Made by a program: the position numbers and the translations under genes
Shown: one piece after another, positions 39,513 to 47,399 of the stretch
Layout: each line of letters starts with the position of its first letter
How positions within the stretch are numbered: the first letter of the stretch is position 1
The notes under the pieces: model-generated
The model's database searches: none
Told to the model about the DNA's origin: nothing
The model's input: the letters and a program-made list of their open reading frames with translations, nothing else
DNA from: Photobacterium jeanii
Lineage (GTDB): Bacteria; Pseudomonadota; Gammaproteobacteria; Enterobacterales; Vibrionaceae
Direction: 5' to 3'
NCBI RefSeq assembly: GCF_001650345.1
Contig: NZ_LVHF01000029.1
Location: 434,001 to 498,000 of the forward strand
DNA: 64,000 nucleotides

Positions 39513-40766
39513 CTAGTAAGACCTATTATAAAATAGGTTACCATCATGATCTCCAGCATAAAATGGCACACTATTTTCGTTTGAGGAGCTAGTTACAGAG
39601 TAATAAACACATTCAACCCCATACTCAGCCGAGAGCAATTGTGCTACCTCTTCACACATCTTCTCTTTATCACTCAGAGAGCAATCAACTTCAAATTCTG
39701 GTAATTTAATCAAATATCGCCCTTCCTGACTAACTATCATGCGATCAGTCTGAATTAACAAACGAGCTAAATTGGACGTATTATCTAACACCCAAACCCA
39801 AGCTGTACCATATTCAAACACCTCAGACGGAGTTCCCTTAGAGTTTTCACGAACAGTGTTAGCAATTTTACCAATTTGGTTGTTCAAATAGTCTGCATCT
39901 TTTTGTCTACTGACAAAATATGGTGAAAGATCAATCTGAGCTTTGGCTATTTCAGAGTTTAAACCTGCTGGATTGATAATTTTAGAAATATCACTCAATG
40001 CTTCGCTAACTAATATGAATTCATAAAAACCTAATGGAATTATCTTTTGGTCTACCAATCTAATAATGTCGTGAAGTATCATTTTAGCTTCTTTGGAGTT
40101 TTCGACTATCACACCAAGTCCATTAAAAGAGTTAACATTCAGATTTAATGCTGGGATAAATCTCTCATCCTCTAACACGCCATCCTCTAATTCCGAAAAG
40201 TATTGACTCAAGTCTCCTTTATACGACCACCTCCACTCTCTTTCATGCGACCAATCTAATGGAATCGGGCGACAGGGGTCATAGGCTACGTAGCGATACT
40301 GCTCTGATAAAGGGAGTTTGTTGGTGTCTATTACCCTAATTTGCCCGCAATGCGAAGTGGTGACAGTAACATTGGAGTCTGTTAATGCATAAATTACAGG
40401 TCTAGCTCCATAGGCAAAGCCCTGTGGCTTGGGTATGCATAGTGCGTGTTGACTTATTTTCTCACCTCTTGCTTTGCGTTCAAAGCTAGTTTGGAAAAAT
40501 GCAGCAACTGGCATATCAGTAAAACAAACTGCCGGATTGTATCCATAAATAGTTGGTTTTCCATTCCTATATGACCAGCTCGCCCAAATTCGTCCCTTGC
40601 GAATAGAACAACGTAATAAAAATAAAGCGTCTAGATTAGTCTCATAACAGATATTATCGAATCCCATATGTTCTGGAAATGCGATAGCATCATCACTTAA
40701 TAGATCTACATCTCGATAGAAATGTATTAGATAATTTGATAAATCAAATCTTACATTATTTTTCAT
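39513..40766 (-). CDS. 417-residue cassette protein, possible AbiGi/DUF2971-like N-terminal domain
   Basis: The start is the ATG at 40766 behind AGGAAAGG. The N-terminal half (ALFLLRCSIRKGRIWASWS, AVCFTDMPVAAFFQ, then YGARPVIYAL and HEREWRWS) recalls DUF2971 and AbiGi-antitoxin-type folds. These have a surface-loop CFTD segment, an R/PVIY strand and a conserved HEREWR helix. The C-terminal half has no family I recognise. Proteins with these folds appear in abortive-infection loci, so a defence role is a hypothesis. The cassette neighbour to the right carries a DUF2971 gene. Confidence 0.6.
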   Translation of the reverse strand: MKNNVRFDLSNYLIHFYRDVDLLSDDAIAFPEHMGFDNICYETNLDALFLLRCSIRKGRIWASWSYRNGKPTIYGYNPAVCFTDMPVAAFFQTSFERKARGEKISQHALCIPKPQGFAYGARPVIYALTDSNVTVTTSHCGQIRVIDTNKLPLSEQYRYVAYDPCRPIPLDWSHEREWRWSYKGDLSQYFSELEDGVLEDERFIPALNLNVNSFNGLGVIVENSKEAKMILHDIIRLVDQKIIPLGFYEFILVSEALSDISKIINPAGLNSEIAKAQIDLSPYFVSRQKDADYLNNQIGKIANTVRENSKGTPSEVFEYGTAWVWVLDNTSNLARLLIQTDRMIVSQEGRYLIKLPEFEVDCSLSDKEKMCEEVAQLLSAEYGVECVYYSVTSSSNENSVPFYAGDHDGNLFYNRSY

Positions 40767-40802
40767 ATTGCCTTTCCTACTGACACGAAACTTCAATGAG
40801 TT

Positions 40803-40908
40803 GTATAACGCCTGCAATAAGGTGCGCCACGATGAACTTACCAAGCACACAGAACTCCGTACCAAAACCGCCGAGTGTAACGCGTCACCCTTGATTGCCT
40901 TGTTATAA
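40803..40908 (-). repeat. attC site (short class)
   Basis: About 106 bp; minus-strand ends are CTTATAAC and GGCGTTATAC. It shares the GACGCGTTACACTCGGCGG and TGGTTTTGGTACGGA-type arms with other short sites. Confidence 0.9.
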
Positions 40909-40915
40909 GAAATTT

Positions 40916-41746
40916 TTAACCTCGGTATGGTATTTTTGATTTTTTTACTTGAATCTCAAACTCAGTATTATTTGATTCAAATTGCCAATTTTTATTTATA
41001 CCATCAATAAATTCACACATAGCTTGATAAGCCAACTCTTGGTCTTTTATTGGACCGACCGTAATCGACTTTATGGAATCTAAACTAATCTCTTTTTCTA
41101 TATAAGGTATTAGTAACTCACCTCTGTTTCTAAATTTCACATTACTTGGATAACTTTCAGAAGAAACTGAAGATGACAGAATAATTCTCTGCTCATTCTC
41201 TTCAGAAAACCCATTATGTTTAAAAGTAGCGGCTATATTGATTAACGAGGTTATTGAATCTAAACTGTCGACGCTCTGACATCCATGATTTTTCCCCATA
41301 TCTGCGCTAATGTCAGATATTGAAGCAGACACCTCTTTGCGTGATATTTTATTCTTTGTTTCATTACTGTAGATACATTGTTTAATTTCACCAAGCTCAG
41401 AACTAAGAACATCATGATGAAACTCTATAGCATAGCTACCATATGCTCTCCACTGACTTAAACAATCCCATTGTGAACTTAATGAAAATACAAACAACGG
41501 GTCTTCCGATGAACCAAACTCAGCGAAATCGGTGAGAGCTTTTACAACAAAGTTAGATGCTTTGTCGTGATAATCAAAATTAGTAAACATATCTGTTTGT
41601 GCATATGAAACATCAGCAACTAAACGTTCAATTCCATCATGAAGCTCTTTAGAGTCATTAAGGTAACGTATGTCTGTTAACCACACACTTTGATTTCTAA
41701 CTACCGACAATAATGCAGACAAACTTGTGTAATGAAATAAACGCAT
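40916..41746 (-). CDS. DUF2971 domain protein, cassette gene
   Basis: The 276-residue protein starts at the ATG at 41746 after AAAGGGAAAA. It opens with the DUF2971 signature LFHYTSLSALLSVVRNQSVW followed by LTDIRYLNDSKEL, and contains LSSQWDCLSQWRAYG and a C-terminal ITVGP element. DUF2971 is widespread in variable genome regions and its activity is unknown. The start lies just after the attC at 41760 and the stop just before the attC at 40803, a complete single-gene cassette. Confidence 0.85.
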   Translation of the reverse strand: MRLFHYTSLSALLSVVRNQSVWLTDIRYLNDSKELHDGIERLVADVSYAQTDMFTNFDYHDKASNFVVKALTDFAEFGSSEDPLFVFSLSSQWDCLSQWRAYGSYAIEFHHDVLSSELGEIKQCIYSNETKNKISRKEVSASISDISADMGKNHGCQSVDSLDSITSLINIAATFKHNGFSEENEQRIILSSSVSSESYPSNVKFRNRGELLIPYIEKEISLDSIKSITVGPIKDQELAYQAMCEFIDGINKNWQFESNNTEFEIQVKKSKIPYRG

Positions 41747-41759
41747 ATTTTCCCTTTTC

Positions 41760-41865
41760 TTATAACGCTTGCAATAAGGTGCCCAGCACTGAACTAACAA
41801 AACACACCGAACTTCATACCAAAACCGCCGAGTGTAGCGGGTCACCTTAATTGCTTTGTTATAGC
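41760..41865 (-). repeat. attC site (short class)
   Basis: About 106 bp; minus-strand ends are GCTATAAC and AAGCGTTATA. It holds the shared AAAGCAATTAAGGTGACCCG and CTCGGCGGTTTTGGTATGAA segments. Confidence 0.92.
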
Positions 41866-41866
41866 T

Positions 41867-42310
41867 CTATGCGCCAAACCCAATTAATGTGCCACCACCA
41901 TGCATTGAGTTTCTTGAGAAGGTGTTTCCACCGACACTGAGAGAAGAAGTGTCACCATATAGGTTTAAACCTATTGGGCGTAGGTCTAACTTATCAACAA
42001 TCATTACATCTTGTGATGTTGCCTTAACGGATAAAATCACTTCACCTGAAATCAGAACCAGAACAGAATTATTGTTAACAGTAACCTTGATCGCGGGATG
42101 CATTGATTTATTTTTTTCGACTATAGGCACTAGTTCATTGGTTGTTGAATCTCCAATAGCTTTCAGCCAAATCTGTGGAGTACTTCCTCTGCCTATAACT
42201 ACAGGTAATTCATTGCCTATCGAAACCAGATTACCCCCGCCTGTAAGAGTATTGCTGCAAATTGTCAATTTCTTTAAAGGCTGATAGCCTGAAGGAAGAT
42301 TGTTATTCAT
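41867..42310 (-). CDS. Beta-rich 147-residue protein, second gene of a bicistronic cassette
   Basis: The gene overlaps its upstream partner by 8 nt (ATGAATAA), with a GGAGG ribosome site inside the partner gene, so translation is probably coupled. The protein is rich in Gly, Ser and Asn with short beta strands. It starts with LKKLTICSNTLTGGGNLVSI and ends with SLSVGGNTFSRNSMHGGGTL. There are no cysteine pairs, catalytic motifs or membrane segments. I do not recognise it. Its upstream partner is a membrane protein, so the pair could form a membrane plus soluble effector unit. Confidence 0.6.
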   Translation of the reverse strand: MNNNLPSGYQPLKKLTICSNTLTGGGNLVSIGNELPVVIGRGSTPQIWLKAIGDSTTNELVPIVEKNKSMHPAIKVTVNNNSVLVLISGEVILSVKATSQDVMIVDKLDLRPIGLNLYGDTSSLSVGGNTFSRNSMHGGGTLIGFGA

Positions 42311-42707
42311 CGTTACCTCCCATCATTCGTTTTTGTGTTGGTGCATTTTCAAAATGTTGCTCAATTTTCTCCATTACCATTTTTCGACTGTCTTTGAGGC
42401 ATAAACCGATTAGGTATAAAGTCACTGTCACAGCAATTCCACCCCCAAACGCTATCCATTCACCCTTTGAAATAACCGTATAGTTTGAATATCCCTTACC
42501 AAATAGGTTAAGAGCAAAACCAAAAGTTGTTAACCCAATACTATTTGCCCAGTTATAGGTTACTGGCTTTCCATTTTTTAAACGCTCAAACTCAACCTCA
42601 CGCAATAAATAGTCAGCTTGCCATGTACCTATATCTCCACCTGTAAGCAAACTATCGACCATTTGAGTGCTGGTTATTTTTGAGTCTTTTATTTCTATTT
42701 TTTCCAT
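42303..42707 (-). CDS. Two-helix membrane protein, first gene of a bicistronic cassette
   Basis: The 134-residue protein has an N-terminal soluble segment (IEIKDSKITSTQMVDSLL). Two predicted membrane helices follow, at about residues 53-70 and 83-104, and then a short charged tail ending GGNDE. Its start lies after the attC at 42740, and its end overlaps the next gene by 8 nt. Family not recognised. The same layout of membrane protein followed by overlapping soluble partner occurs in the next cassette to the right. Confidence 0.6.
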   Translation of the reverse strand: MEKIEIKDSKITSTQMVDSLLTGGDIGTWQADYLLREVEFERLKNGKPVTYNWANSIGLTTFGFALNLFGKGYSNYTVISKGEWIAFGGGIAVTVTLYLIGLCLKDSRKMVMEKIEQHFENAPTQKRMMGGNDE

Positions 42708-42739
42708 TAAATCCCCAACAATTAGATGAAAGATTATGA

Positions 42740-42867
42740 GCTATAACGCCCTGTTAAGGTGTGAGCAACGCAATACTGAAGCTACCGCATACCACCTTAA
42801 ACACTAAAAGCAACGCATGGTATAAATGCCATGCGTTGCGAATCACTCTTAAACAGCTTGTTATACG
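42740..42867 (-). repeat. attC site (long class, VCR/VPR-like)
   Basis: About 128 bp; minus-strand ends are GTATAAC and GGGCGTTATAGC. The centre CAACGCATGGCATTTATACC pairs with ATGCGTTG. It is the clearest long-class site. Confidence 0.95.
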
Positions 42868-42868
42868 A

Positions 42869-43933
42869 TTACTTAATCCAAATACCCAAATCAAACTTGA
42901 GATTTACTTTCCGAGTATAGTTAGCTTGCGCTAGAGCAATGCCCACTGTTGTAAGTTGCATTTTAGATAGACGGCTATCTTCTCCTCCCCAATTGTTAAT
43001 GAGGTCGGCTAAACCTGGAACTTTCTCTACTAACCAATCTTTTACTTCATTTTTATTCATCAGATTTGATGTAAATAACGATTTCAACTTACTAATATCT
43101 TGCTCTTCAAAACCAAGCTCTTCCGCTTTTTCGCCCAAGGCATCTTCAGTGAGGAGATTAAACTCAAGTAATGAAACCGTATGATAAGAATGCTTTAAAA
43201 GAGGCTTATACTTTTCACTGCTGTCGCCTATTGATGCTACAAATTGCTCCTCATCAAAACCTTTTTGAAACATAGCAGGGTATTGCCCAAGAATCAGCTC
43301 GGGTATTTCTTTGTACCAAGACGCATCCATCAACGTTACACAGCCACTATATGCAAGATGTTCAACCCAAGATTGATGCGGATTTTGCCCATTTCCGAAT
43401 TTAAGCAATTCATTAGTAAAAAAATCGACTAATGCATTTTGAGAAGTAACGCCTCCCCTCGATAGACGAGTCAAAGCAAAGTTCATAGACAACATATCAA
43501 GTTGGTCAGGTGTTAATTTACTGACAACTTCTAGTGCTTCATCCAGAACAATTTGTTTAGTGTTTCTTTCTGGGGTAGATGCTCGTTGAACCAAGATATC
43601 TACTAGCATCCCTTCAAGATCTGCATCTCCGGTTTTCGCGTACTGTTTTTGGGCTTCATATAAAGCAGCCTGCATCGCAGGTTGCTGTAATTCAGTGATA
43701 GCTGATTCATGCTCTTCTTTTAGTTTACGTAAGAAACTGTCGGTCAACTCCTCTGCACGTGCTCGAGCCAATTGTGCGGCACTCTGAGATAACTCTAAGA
43801 AGTTGGCTTTATATACATCTAATGCAATAGTTCTTGCATCTGAATAAGAAATGCCATTGATGGTCACAGACTCAGCTTGTACATTTGTGGAATGATCTCC
43901 CCCTTGTTGTTTTTGGATATGATCGTTAATCAT
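42869..43933 (-). CDS. LPO_1073/Vpar_1526-like protein, second gene of a bicistronic cassette
   Basis: The 354-residue protein begins with an Asn/Gln/Gly-rich motif, QGGDHSTNVQAESVTING (about residues 10-27), followed by ISYSDARTIALDVYKANFLEL and a mostly helical body with no membrane helix. The layout matches a family I recall under the name LPO_1073/Vpar_1526, whose function is unknown. Its ATG overlaps the stop of the upstream 59-residue membrane-protein gene by 8 nt (ATGATTAA). That small protein ends in the same kind of motif, which hints at direct pairing. The stop lies two bases before the attC. Confidence 0.7.
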   Translation of the reverse strand: MINDHIQKQQGGDHSTNVQAESVTINGISYSDARTIALDVYKANFLELSQSAAQLARARAEELTDSFLRKLKEEHESAITELQQPAMQAALYEAQKQYAKTGDADLEGMLVDILVQRASTPERNTKQIVLDEALEVVSKLTPDQLDMLSMNFALTRLSRGGVTSQNALVDFFTNELLKFGNGQNPHQSWVEHLAYSGCVTLMDASWYKEIPELILGQYPAMFQKGFDEEQFVASIGDSSEKYKPLLKHSYHTVSLLEFNLLTEDALGEKAEELGFEEQDISKLKSLFTSNLMNKNEVKDWLVEKVPGLADLINNWGGEDSRLSKMQLTTVGIALAQANYTRKVNLKFDLGIWIK

Positions 43934-44105
43934 TTTTATTACCTATATTAATGTCACCACCCGCTTGATAATTCTTTGAGTTGTTACCAGATTTTTGAAC
44001 CTGTTTCTTGTGTGATTTACTTTTGAAAATCCCAAAAACTAGCATCAAAACAGAAACACCAATACCACTAAAAAACCACTCTTTGTTTTCAATAAACCAG
44101 CTCAT
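43926..44105 (-). CDS. 59-residue single-pass membrane protein with NxQAG tail
   Basis: The protein has an N-terminal membrane helix (about residues 10-27), a basic stretch (KSKSHKKQ) and a tail SGNNSKNYQAGGDINIG. An excellent GGAG ribosome site lies 6 bases before the ATG, and the start is 14 bases from the attC at 44119, as expected for the first gene in a cassette. The stop overlaps the start of the larger downstream gene by 8 nt. The tail resembles the N-terminal motif of that downstream protein. Orientation and the basic residues after the helix suggest the tail faces the cytoplasm. Confidence 0.75.
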   Translation of the reverse strand: MSWFIENKEWFFSGIGVSVLMLVFGIFKSKSHKKQVQKSGNNSKNYQAGGDINIGNKND

Positions 44106-44118
44106 TTCTACTCCAATC

Positions 44119-44225
44119 GTATAACGCTTGGCATAAGGTGCGCCAGCGCATTACTTACAAAACCAAATACACTTCAAACCAAAACCGCCAAGTGTCAGGC
44201 GTCACCTTGATGCCTTTGTTAACAC
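44119..44225 (-). repeat. attC site (short class)
   Basis: About 107 bp; minus-strand ends are GTGTTAAC and AAGCGTTATACG. It includes AAAGGCATCAAGGTGACGCC and the CTTGGCGGTTTTGGTTTGAA segment. Confidence 0.92.
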
Positions 44226-45016
44226 TACATTAACGATGATAATGCAGGTAAGAAGGGTAATAGTATTGTTAGGTGTGCTGACAATCCCTGCGTGAATTCT
44301 TTATAAGCTTCAACAAAGTTACCTTCTTTATGACTTTTTGATAAAACGAGAATATGATCATTAATCAGTTGGCGATCACTTTCAGATAATGTGTGTTCAG
44401 CTACAGCATTTTTCATAGATGTAAATATCTCTGGTTCTACATACTCACTTGTTATAGTTGCATTAACTCCCGTTGAGTTAACAACTATATTAGATCCAGT
44501 GATTCCTGAAATTTGAATTTTTGTTTGTGCTTCATCTTCCACTTCAATACCATTTTCTTGTTTATATAGTTTACTGTTTTTTAAATTTTCCAAAGTATTT
44601 CTAACTGTTAATGACATCTTTTTTTGTTCATTAAACAGCTCTACCATTTGATCAACAGACCATAACGAAACACCAAATTCTTTACATACTTCAAGTGCCT
44701 CTTCAACTATGTTACTGTAATTAGCATACAGGATAGAGCCTTCAAAATTATCGACAACTGCAGTTAAATTCGGAAACTTGACTACATCATGATTGATAAG
44801 TCCTAATTCATTTTGAGAAAACAATGCAAGAGTGCGACCTTTAACATACAGGCTTTCAACTAATACTCGCTTTTGTTTTTCAGTTATATTGAATATTCCG
44901 CTGTAGTCTTCGTTATGTTTAAGGTGAGACCAATATGAAGCATTTTCACCGAATGCTGCACCTGTATTAACAAGTTGCTCAATATCACCAGCAACTGAAT
45001 CAAAATATTTCCTCAA
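44225..45016 (-). CDS. 263-residue cassette protein with Asn/Gly motif and hydrophobic C-terminus
   Basis: Family not recognised. The first 150 residues are helical. At about residues 168-188 there is a beta-type stretch, GSNIVVNSTGVNATI, similar in style to the motifs of the bicistronic cassette next door. The last residues, LTILLPFLPALSSLM, form a hydrophobic segment that could insert in a membrane. The stop touches the attC on its left. On its right the gene is preceded by a 157-bp repeat in place of a normal attC. Confidence 0.55.
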   Translation of the reverse strand: MRKYFDSVAGDIEQLVNTGAAFGENASYWSHLKHNEDYSGIFNITEKQKRVLVESLYVKGRTLALFSQNELGLINHDVVKFPNLTAVVDNFEGSILYANYSNIVEEALEVCKEFGVSLWSVDQMVELFNEQKKMSLTVRNTLENLKNSKLYKQENGIEVEDEAQTKIQISGITGSNIVVNSTGVNATITSEYVEPEIFTSMKNAVAEHTLSESDRQLINDHILVLSKSHKEGNFVEAYKEFTQGLSAHLTILLPFLPALSSLM

Positions 45017-45682
45017 TTTTACTCCTAATTTAAACTTGTAGTGTTAACAGCTCTTTTCTACGCAGCCCTTGCGTATATCATGAATAACTTAAGAAATAAT
45101 ACGTGCACATTTCGTCTTATCTCTTCAGCTCAATATTCACATTTAAACCTGCTGGCTTAGCATTATATCGCCATACAAGATAAGCAATGTAACACACATC
45201 ACAAATTGGGCATCTGTCATTTCTAGTATTGGACTGAACTAGCCCAAATATAAATTAATAACTTACAAAACGACTTCCAGTTTAAAAAGTTAATTTTTCC
45301 GTTAACAAGCTGGATTAAGAAAAGAATTCTAATAATAATCCGAATTATTAGCAGAGCTTAAGAAAATAGAGATAGGGTATTAGCTTATTACTGCCGTAGA
45401 TGTGTCATAAGTGTAGTTGAAAACTTAGCAATATTAACATCAATATTAATTTTGTATTCCTGTAACGTAAATTTCAGACAAAAAAGCACCTGAGTGACCA
45501 GGTGTAGCTGATGCTTTATTGTCATTTTGTTCAGCGCCGTTTTTTAACCCTTGTAGCTCACGAATCCCCACAAAATACCTTTGTAGTTCAATAAGTAGAC
45601 ACACCTTACCTTCTGATCTAATGAACTCACCACAAACACAAAAGATTGAAAGCAAGATGCGTGCTCTTCAAATACTACACGA
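45017..45682. other. Cassette-array stretch with repeat but no supported gene
   Basis: About 665 bases contain repeat copy 1 (45046-45202), AT-rich sequence, and a small hairpin CACCTG/CAGGTG at 45489-45505. An open frame on the minus strand at 45446-45655 starts at a TTG with no ribosome site, and I do not call it a gene. Confidence 0.4.
45046..45202 (-). repeat. 157-bp repeat, copy 1
   Basis: It matches copy 2 at 47400-47556 with 6 mismatches in my hand alignment. On the minus strand both copies end in AAAAGAGCTGTTA, directly ahead of a cassette gene. Both also keep an open frame for an apparent C-terminal tail, WRYNAxPAGLNVxIELKR then a stop. Confidence 0.85.
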
Positions 45683-45905
45683 GTCGCAATAAAATCAATG
45701 CCCTAACATTCACAATAATGTCCGCTATGCAATGCAACCCAGTTTTTAAAACGACATATAAACGTTTATTGAGTGCAGGAAAGTCTAAGAAAGTCGCTAT
45801 CATTGCTTGTGTTAAGAAGATGGTTATAACTCTAAATTCGATGTTGAGAGATGGAACTATATGGGATGAAAACAGCGCCAAAATTTAGTTATTGACGCCA
45901 TACTC
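45683..45905 (+). pseudogene. IS110-family transposase 3' remnant, copy B
   Basis: This keeps an open frame for the C-terminal part of an IS110/IS1111-type transposase: [37 protein letters not shown], ending at TAG. The N-terminal catalytic domain is gone. The end ATTGACGCCATACTC abuts CGTTTGTTATGCC, which is the left edge of an attC. The element therefore appears to have sat inside a recombination site, as known for the IS1111-attC group. Confidence 0.85.
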
Positions 45906-45917
45906 GTTTGTTATGCC
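45904..45917 (-). repeat. attC half-site interrupted by IS remnant
   Basis: Minus-strand GGCATAACAAACG is the R''/L'' edge of an attC, cut off directly by the IS110-like 3' end. It would be the attC of the cassette carrying the GIY-YIG gene. Confidence 0.65.
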
Positions 45918-45943
45918 AACCATATTTATTTGATACAATCAGA

Positions 45944-46633
45944 ATGTCATACCCAAACAGTGAGTCACTTATGTTCTATCTATACCATATCCATCAAAAA
46001 GCTAAACCAGGTATTTATGCCGATGGGTATATTGGTATTACCGACGATGTGAACAGAAGACGCGAAGAACACTTTTCAAAACTCCGTCGAGGCGAGCACC
46101 CAAATTTCATGCTCCAAGATGCGTATGACGACTATGAACTAGAGTTTACTATAGTTACCGAAGCTAAAGAACGTGAAATAGTTGCTTCATTAGAAGAAAG
46201 TCTCCGTCCAGAAGCCAACATGGCTTGGAACCTTAAAAAAGGTGGTGAGGGTTCATCGGTGGAAGATCTATTGGAACGTCAATCCCCTGACACCCCACAT
46301 TCGAGTAACAAGTATAAAACTACCAAGCGTTTGTCTGAAGAAGAAAGACATGAACTCCAAAAAGAAAAACACCGTCGCTGGATGGAAGATAGCCGCAGAA
46401 AAATGCAACTTGCAGACGCTAAAGAAAAACGAGAGGAAGAAAAACATCAAGCTTGGATGAAAGAACAAGAAAGAAAATCTCAGCACCATAATAAGAAAAT
46501 TCGAGAACTAGACAAAAAAATCGCTCTTGAAGACGAAAAATATAGAAAGCAAAGCACTCAATTTGATGCTAAATCAATTGGTATAACTTTATTCGTTTTG
46601 TGGGTCATCATATCCATTTTTATGCATGGTTAA
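45944..46633 (+). CDS. GIY-YIG domain protein with coiled coil and C-terminal membrane helix
   Basis: The 229-residue protein has a GIY-YIG nuclease-like domain at about residues 10-95: FYLYHI as the GIY strand, GYIGIT as YIG, then NRRREEHF and a distal Glu-bearing LEESLRPEANMAWNLKKGG. A highly charged Lys/Glu/Arg coiled coil fills about 110-200, and a membrane helix (ITLFVLWVIISIFMHG) ends the protein. It is encoded against the direction of the array, which is unusual. The start could also be the ATG at 45971. Confidence 0.7.
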   Translation: MSYPNSESLMFYLYHIHQKAKPGIYADGYIGITDDVNRRREEHFSKLRRGEHPNFMLQDAYDDYELEFTIVTEAKEREIVASLEESLRPEANMAWNLKKGGEGSSVEDLLERQSPDTPHSSNKYKTTKRLSEEERHELQKEKHRRWMEDSRRKMQLADAKEKREEEKHQAWMKEQERKSQHHNKKIRELDKKIALEDEKYRKQSTQFDAKSIGITLFVLWVIISIFMHG

Positions 46634-46640
46634 GCTGGGT

Positions 46641-46747
46641 GGCATAACGCCTGCAATAAGGTGTACCCCACTGAACCAGCAAAGCGCACCGGACTCCATA
46701 TCAAAACCGCCGAGTGTAACGTATCACCTTGATTGCTTTGTTATATT
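46641..46747 (-). repeat. attC site (short class)
   Basis: About 107 bp; minus-strand ends are ATATAAC and GGCGTTATGCC. It shares CAAAGCAATCAAGGTGATAC and CTCGGCGGTTTTGATATGGA with the other short sites. Confidence 0.92.
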
Positions 46748-46759
46748 CTGATTTACAAC

Positions 46760-47383
46760 CTAACTGGCATTCTCTTCTAAGTGATTTTCTATCAACTGTA
46801 TAGCCACAATATTTAGATCTTTGAAGTATATGAAATACTGAATCATGAACCGCAAAGCTGCGACAAACTCAACTTGGAAGAAACCAGACACACCTGATTT
46901 CAACCATGATTCGTAAATTTCTTCTTTCTCTTTGTTTGAGTGAGCAAGTCCACCATAAATTATTACTTCCATTAATTTTCTAATGGATATTTGACCTTTA
47001 GGGAAAGAAACGGTGGCTGGAGAATCAAGGTACTCATTAACTTTCTCCCTAGCTTCATTGAATAATTTTTGACCTTCTTCAGGGAACCAATCAGAATTAT
47101 ATATTTTTGATATAGATGCAATTGATAACCTATCATTGTTTTGAGTTAAAACCCTATAAGTTAATATAACTGCATCAATTTGATCTTCGTTGTAATCAGG
47201 CAAAGTTGATATTATTTCACCAGTTAAGGAAAATTCACCATTTCCTAAACTTTCAAACTCTACTGATTTAAATTCAGCAAAAGCTTCCGGTTCTTTATCC
47301 AAAAATTGCTTTGAGAACCCTGAGCGTTCTAACCGTTCCACCCTCTTATTGAAGGATTTCAATGTTTCCAATGCTTTCTGCAT
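46760..47383 (-). CDS. 207-residue cassette protein, unknown function
   Basis: The protein opens with a coiled coil (KALETLKSFNKRVERLERSG), has a mixed middle region and ends in a helical segment rich in aromatic residues (FVAALRFMIQYFIYFKDL). There are no recognised catalytic motifs. The ATG is preceded by TGAGGAAA. The stop is 12 bases from the attC. It is the right-most cassette gene I can support, and repeat copy 2 lies directly upstream of its start. Confidence 0.6.
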   Translation of the reverse strand: MQKALETLKSFNKRVERLERSGFSKQFLDKEPEAFAEFKSVEFESLGNGEFSLTGEIISTLPDYNEDQIDAVILTYRVLTQNNDRLSIASISKIYNSDWFPEEGQKLFNEAREKVNEYLDSPATVSFPKGQISIRKLMEVIIYGGLAHSNKEKEEIYESWLKSGVSGFFQVEFVAALRFMIQYFIYFKDLNIVAIQLIENHLEENAS

Positions 47384-47399
47384 AATTTCCTCAGAATAT

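Noticed and set aside
45446..45655. Minus-strand open frame of 69 codons between the IS110 remnant and the repeat
   Set aside because: It starts at a TTG with no ribosome site, has no recognisable domain and lies in a region of decayed cassette sequence.
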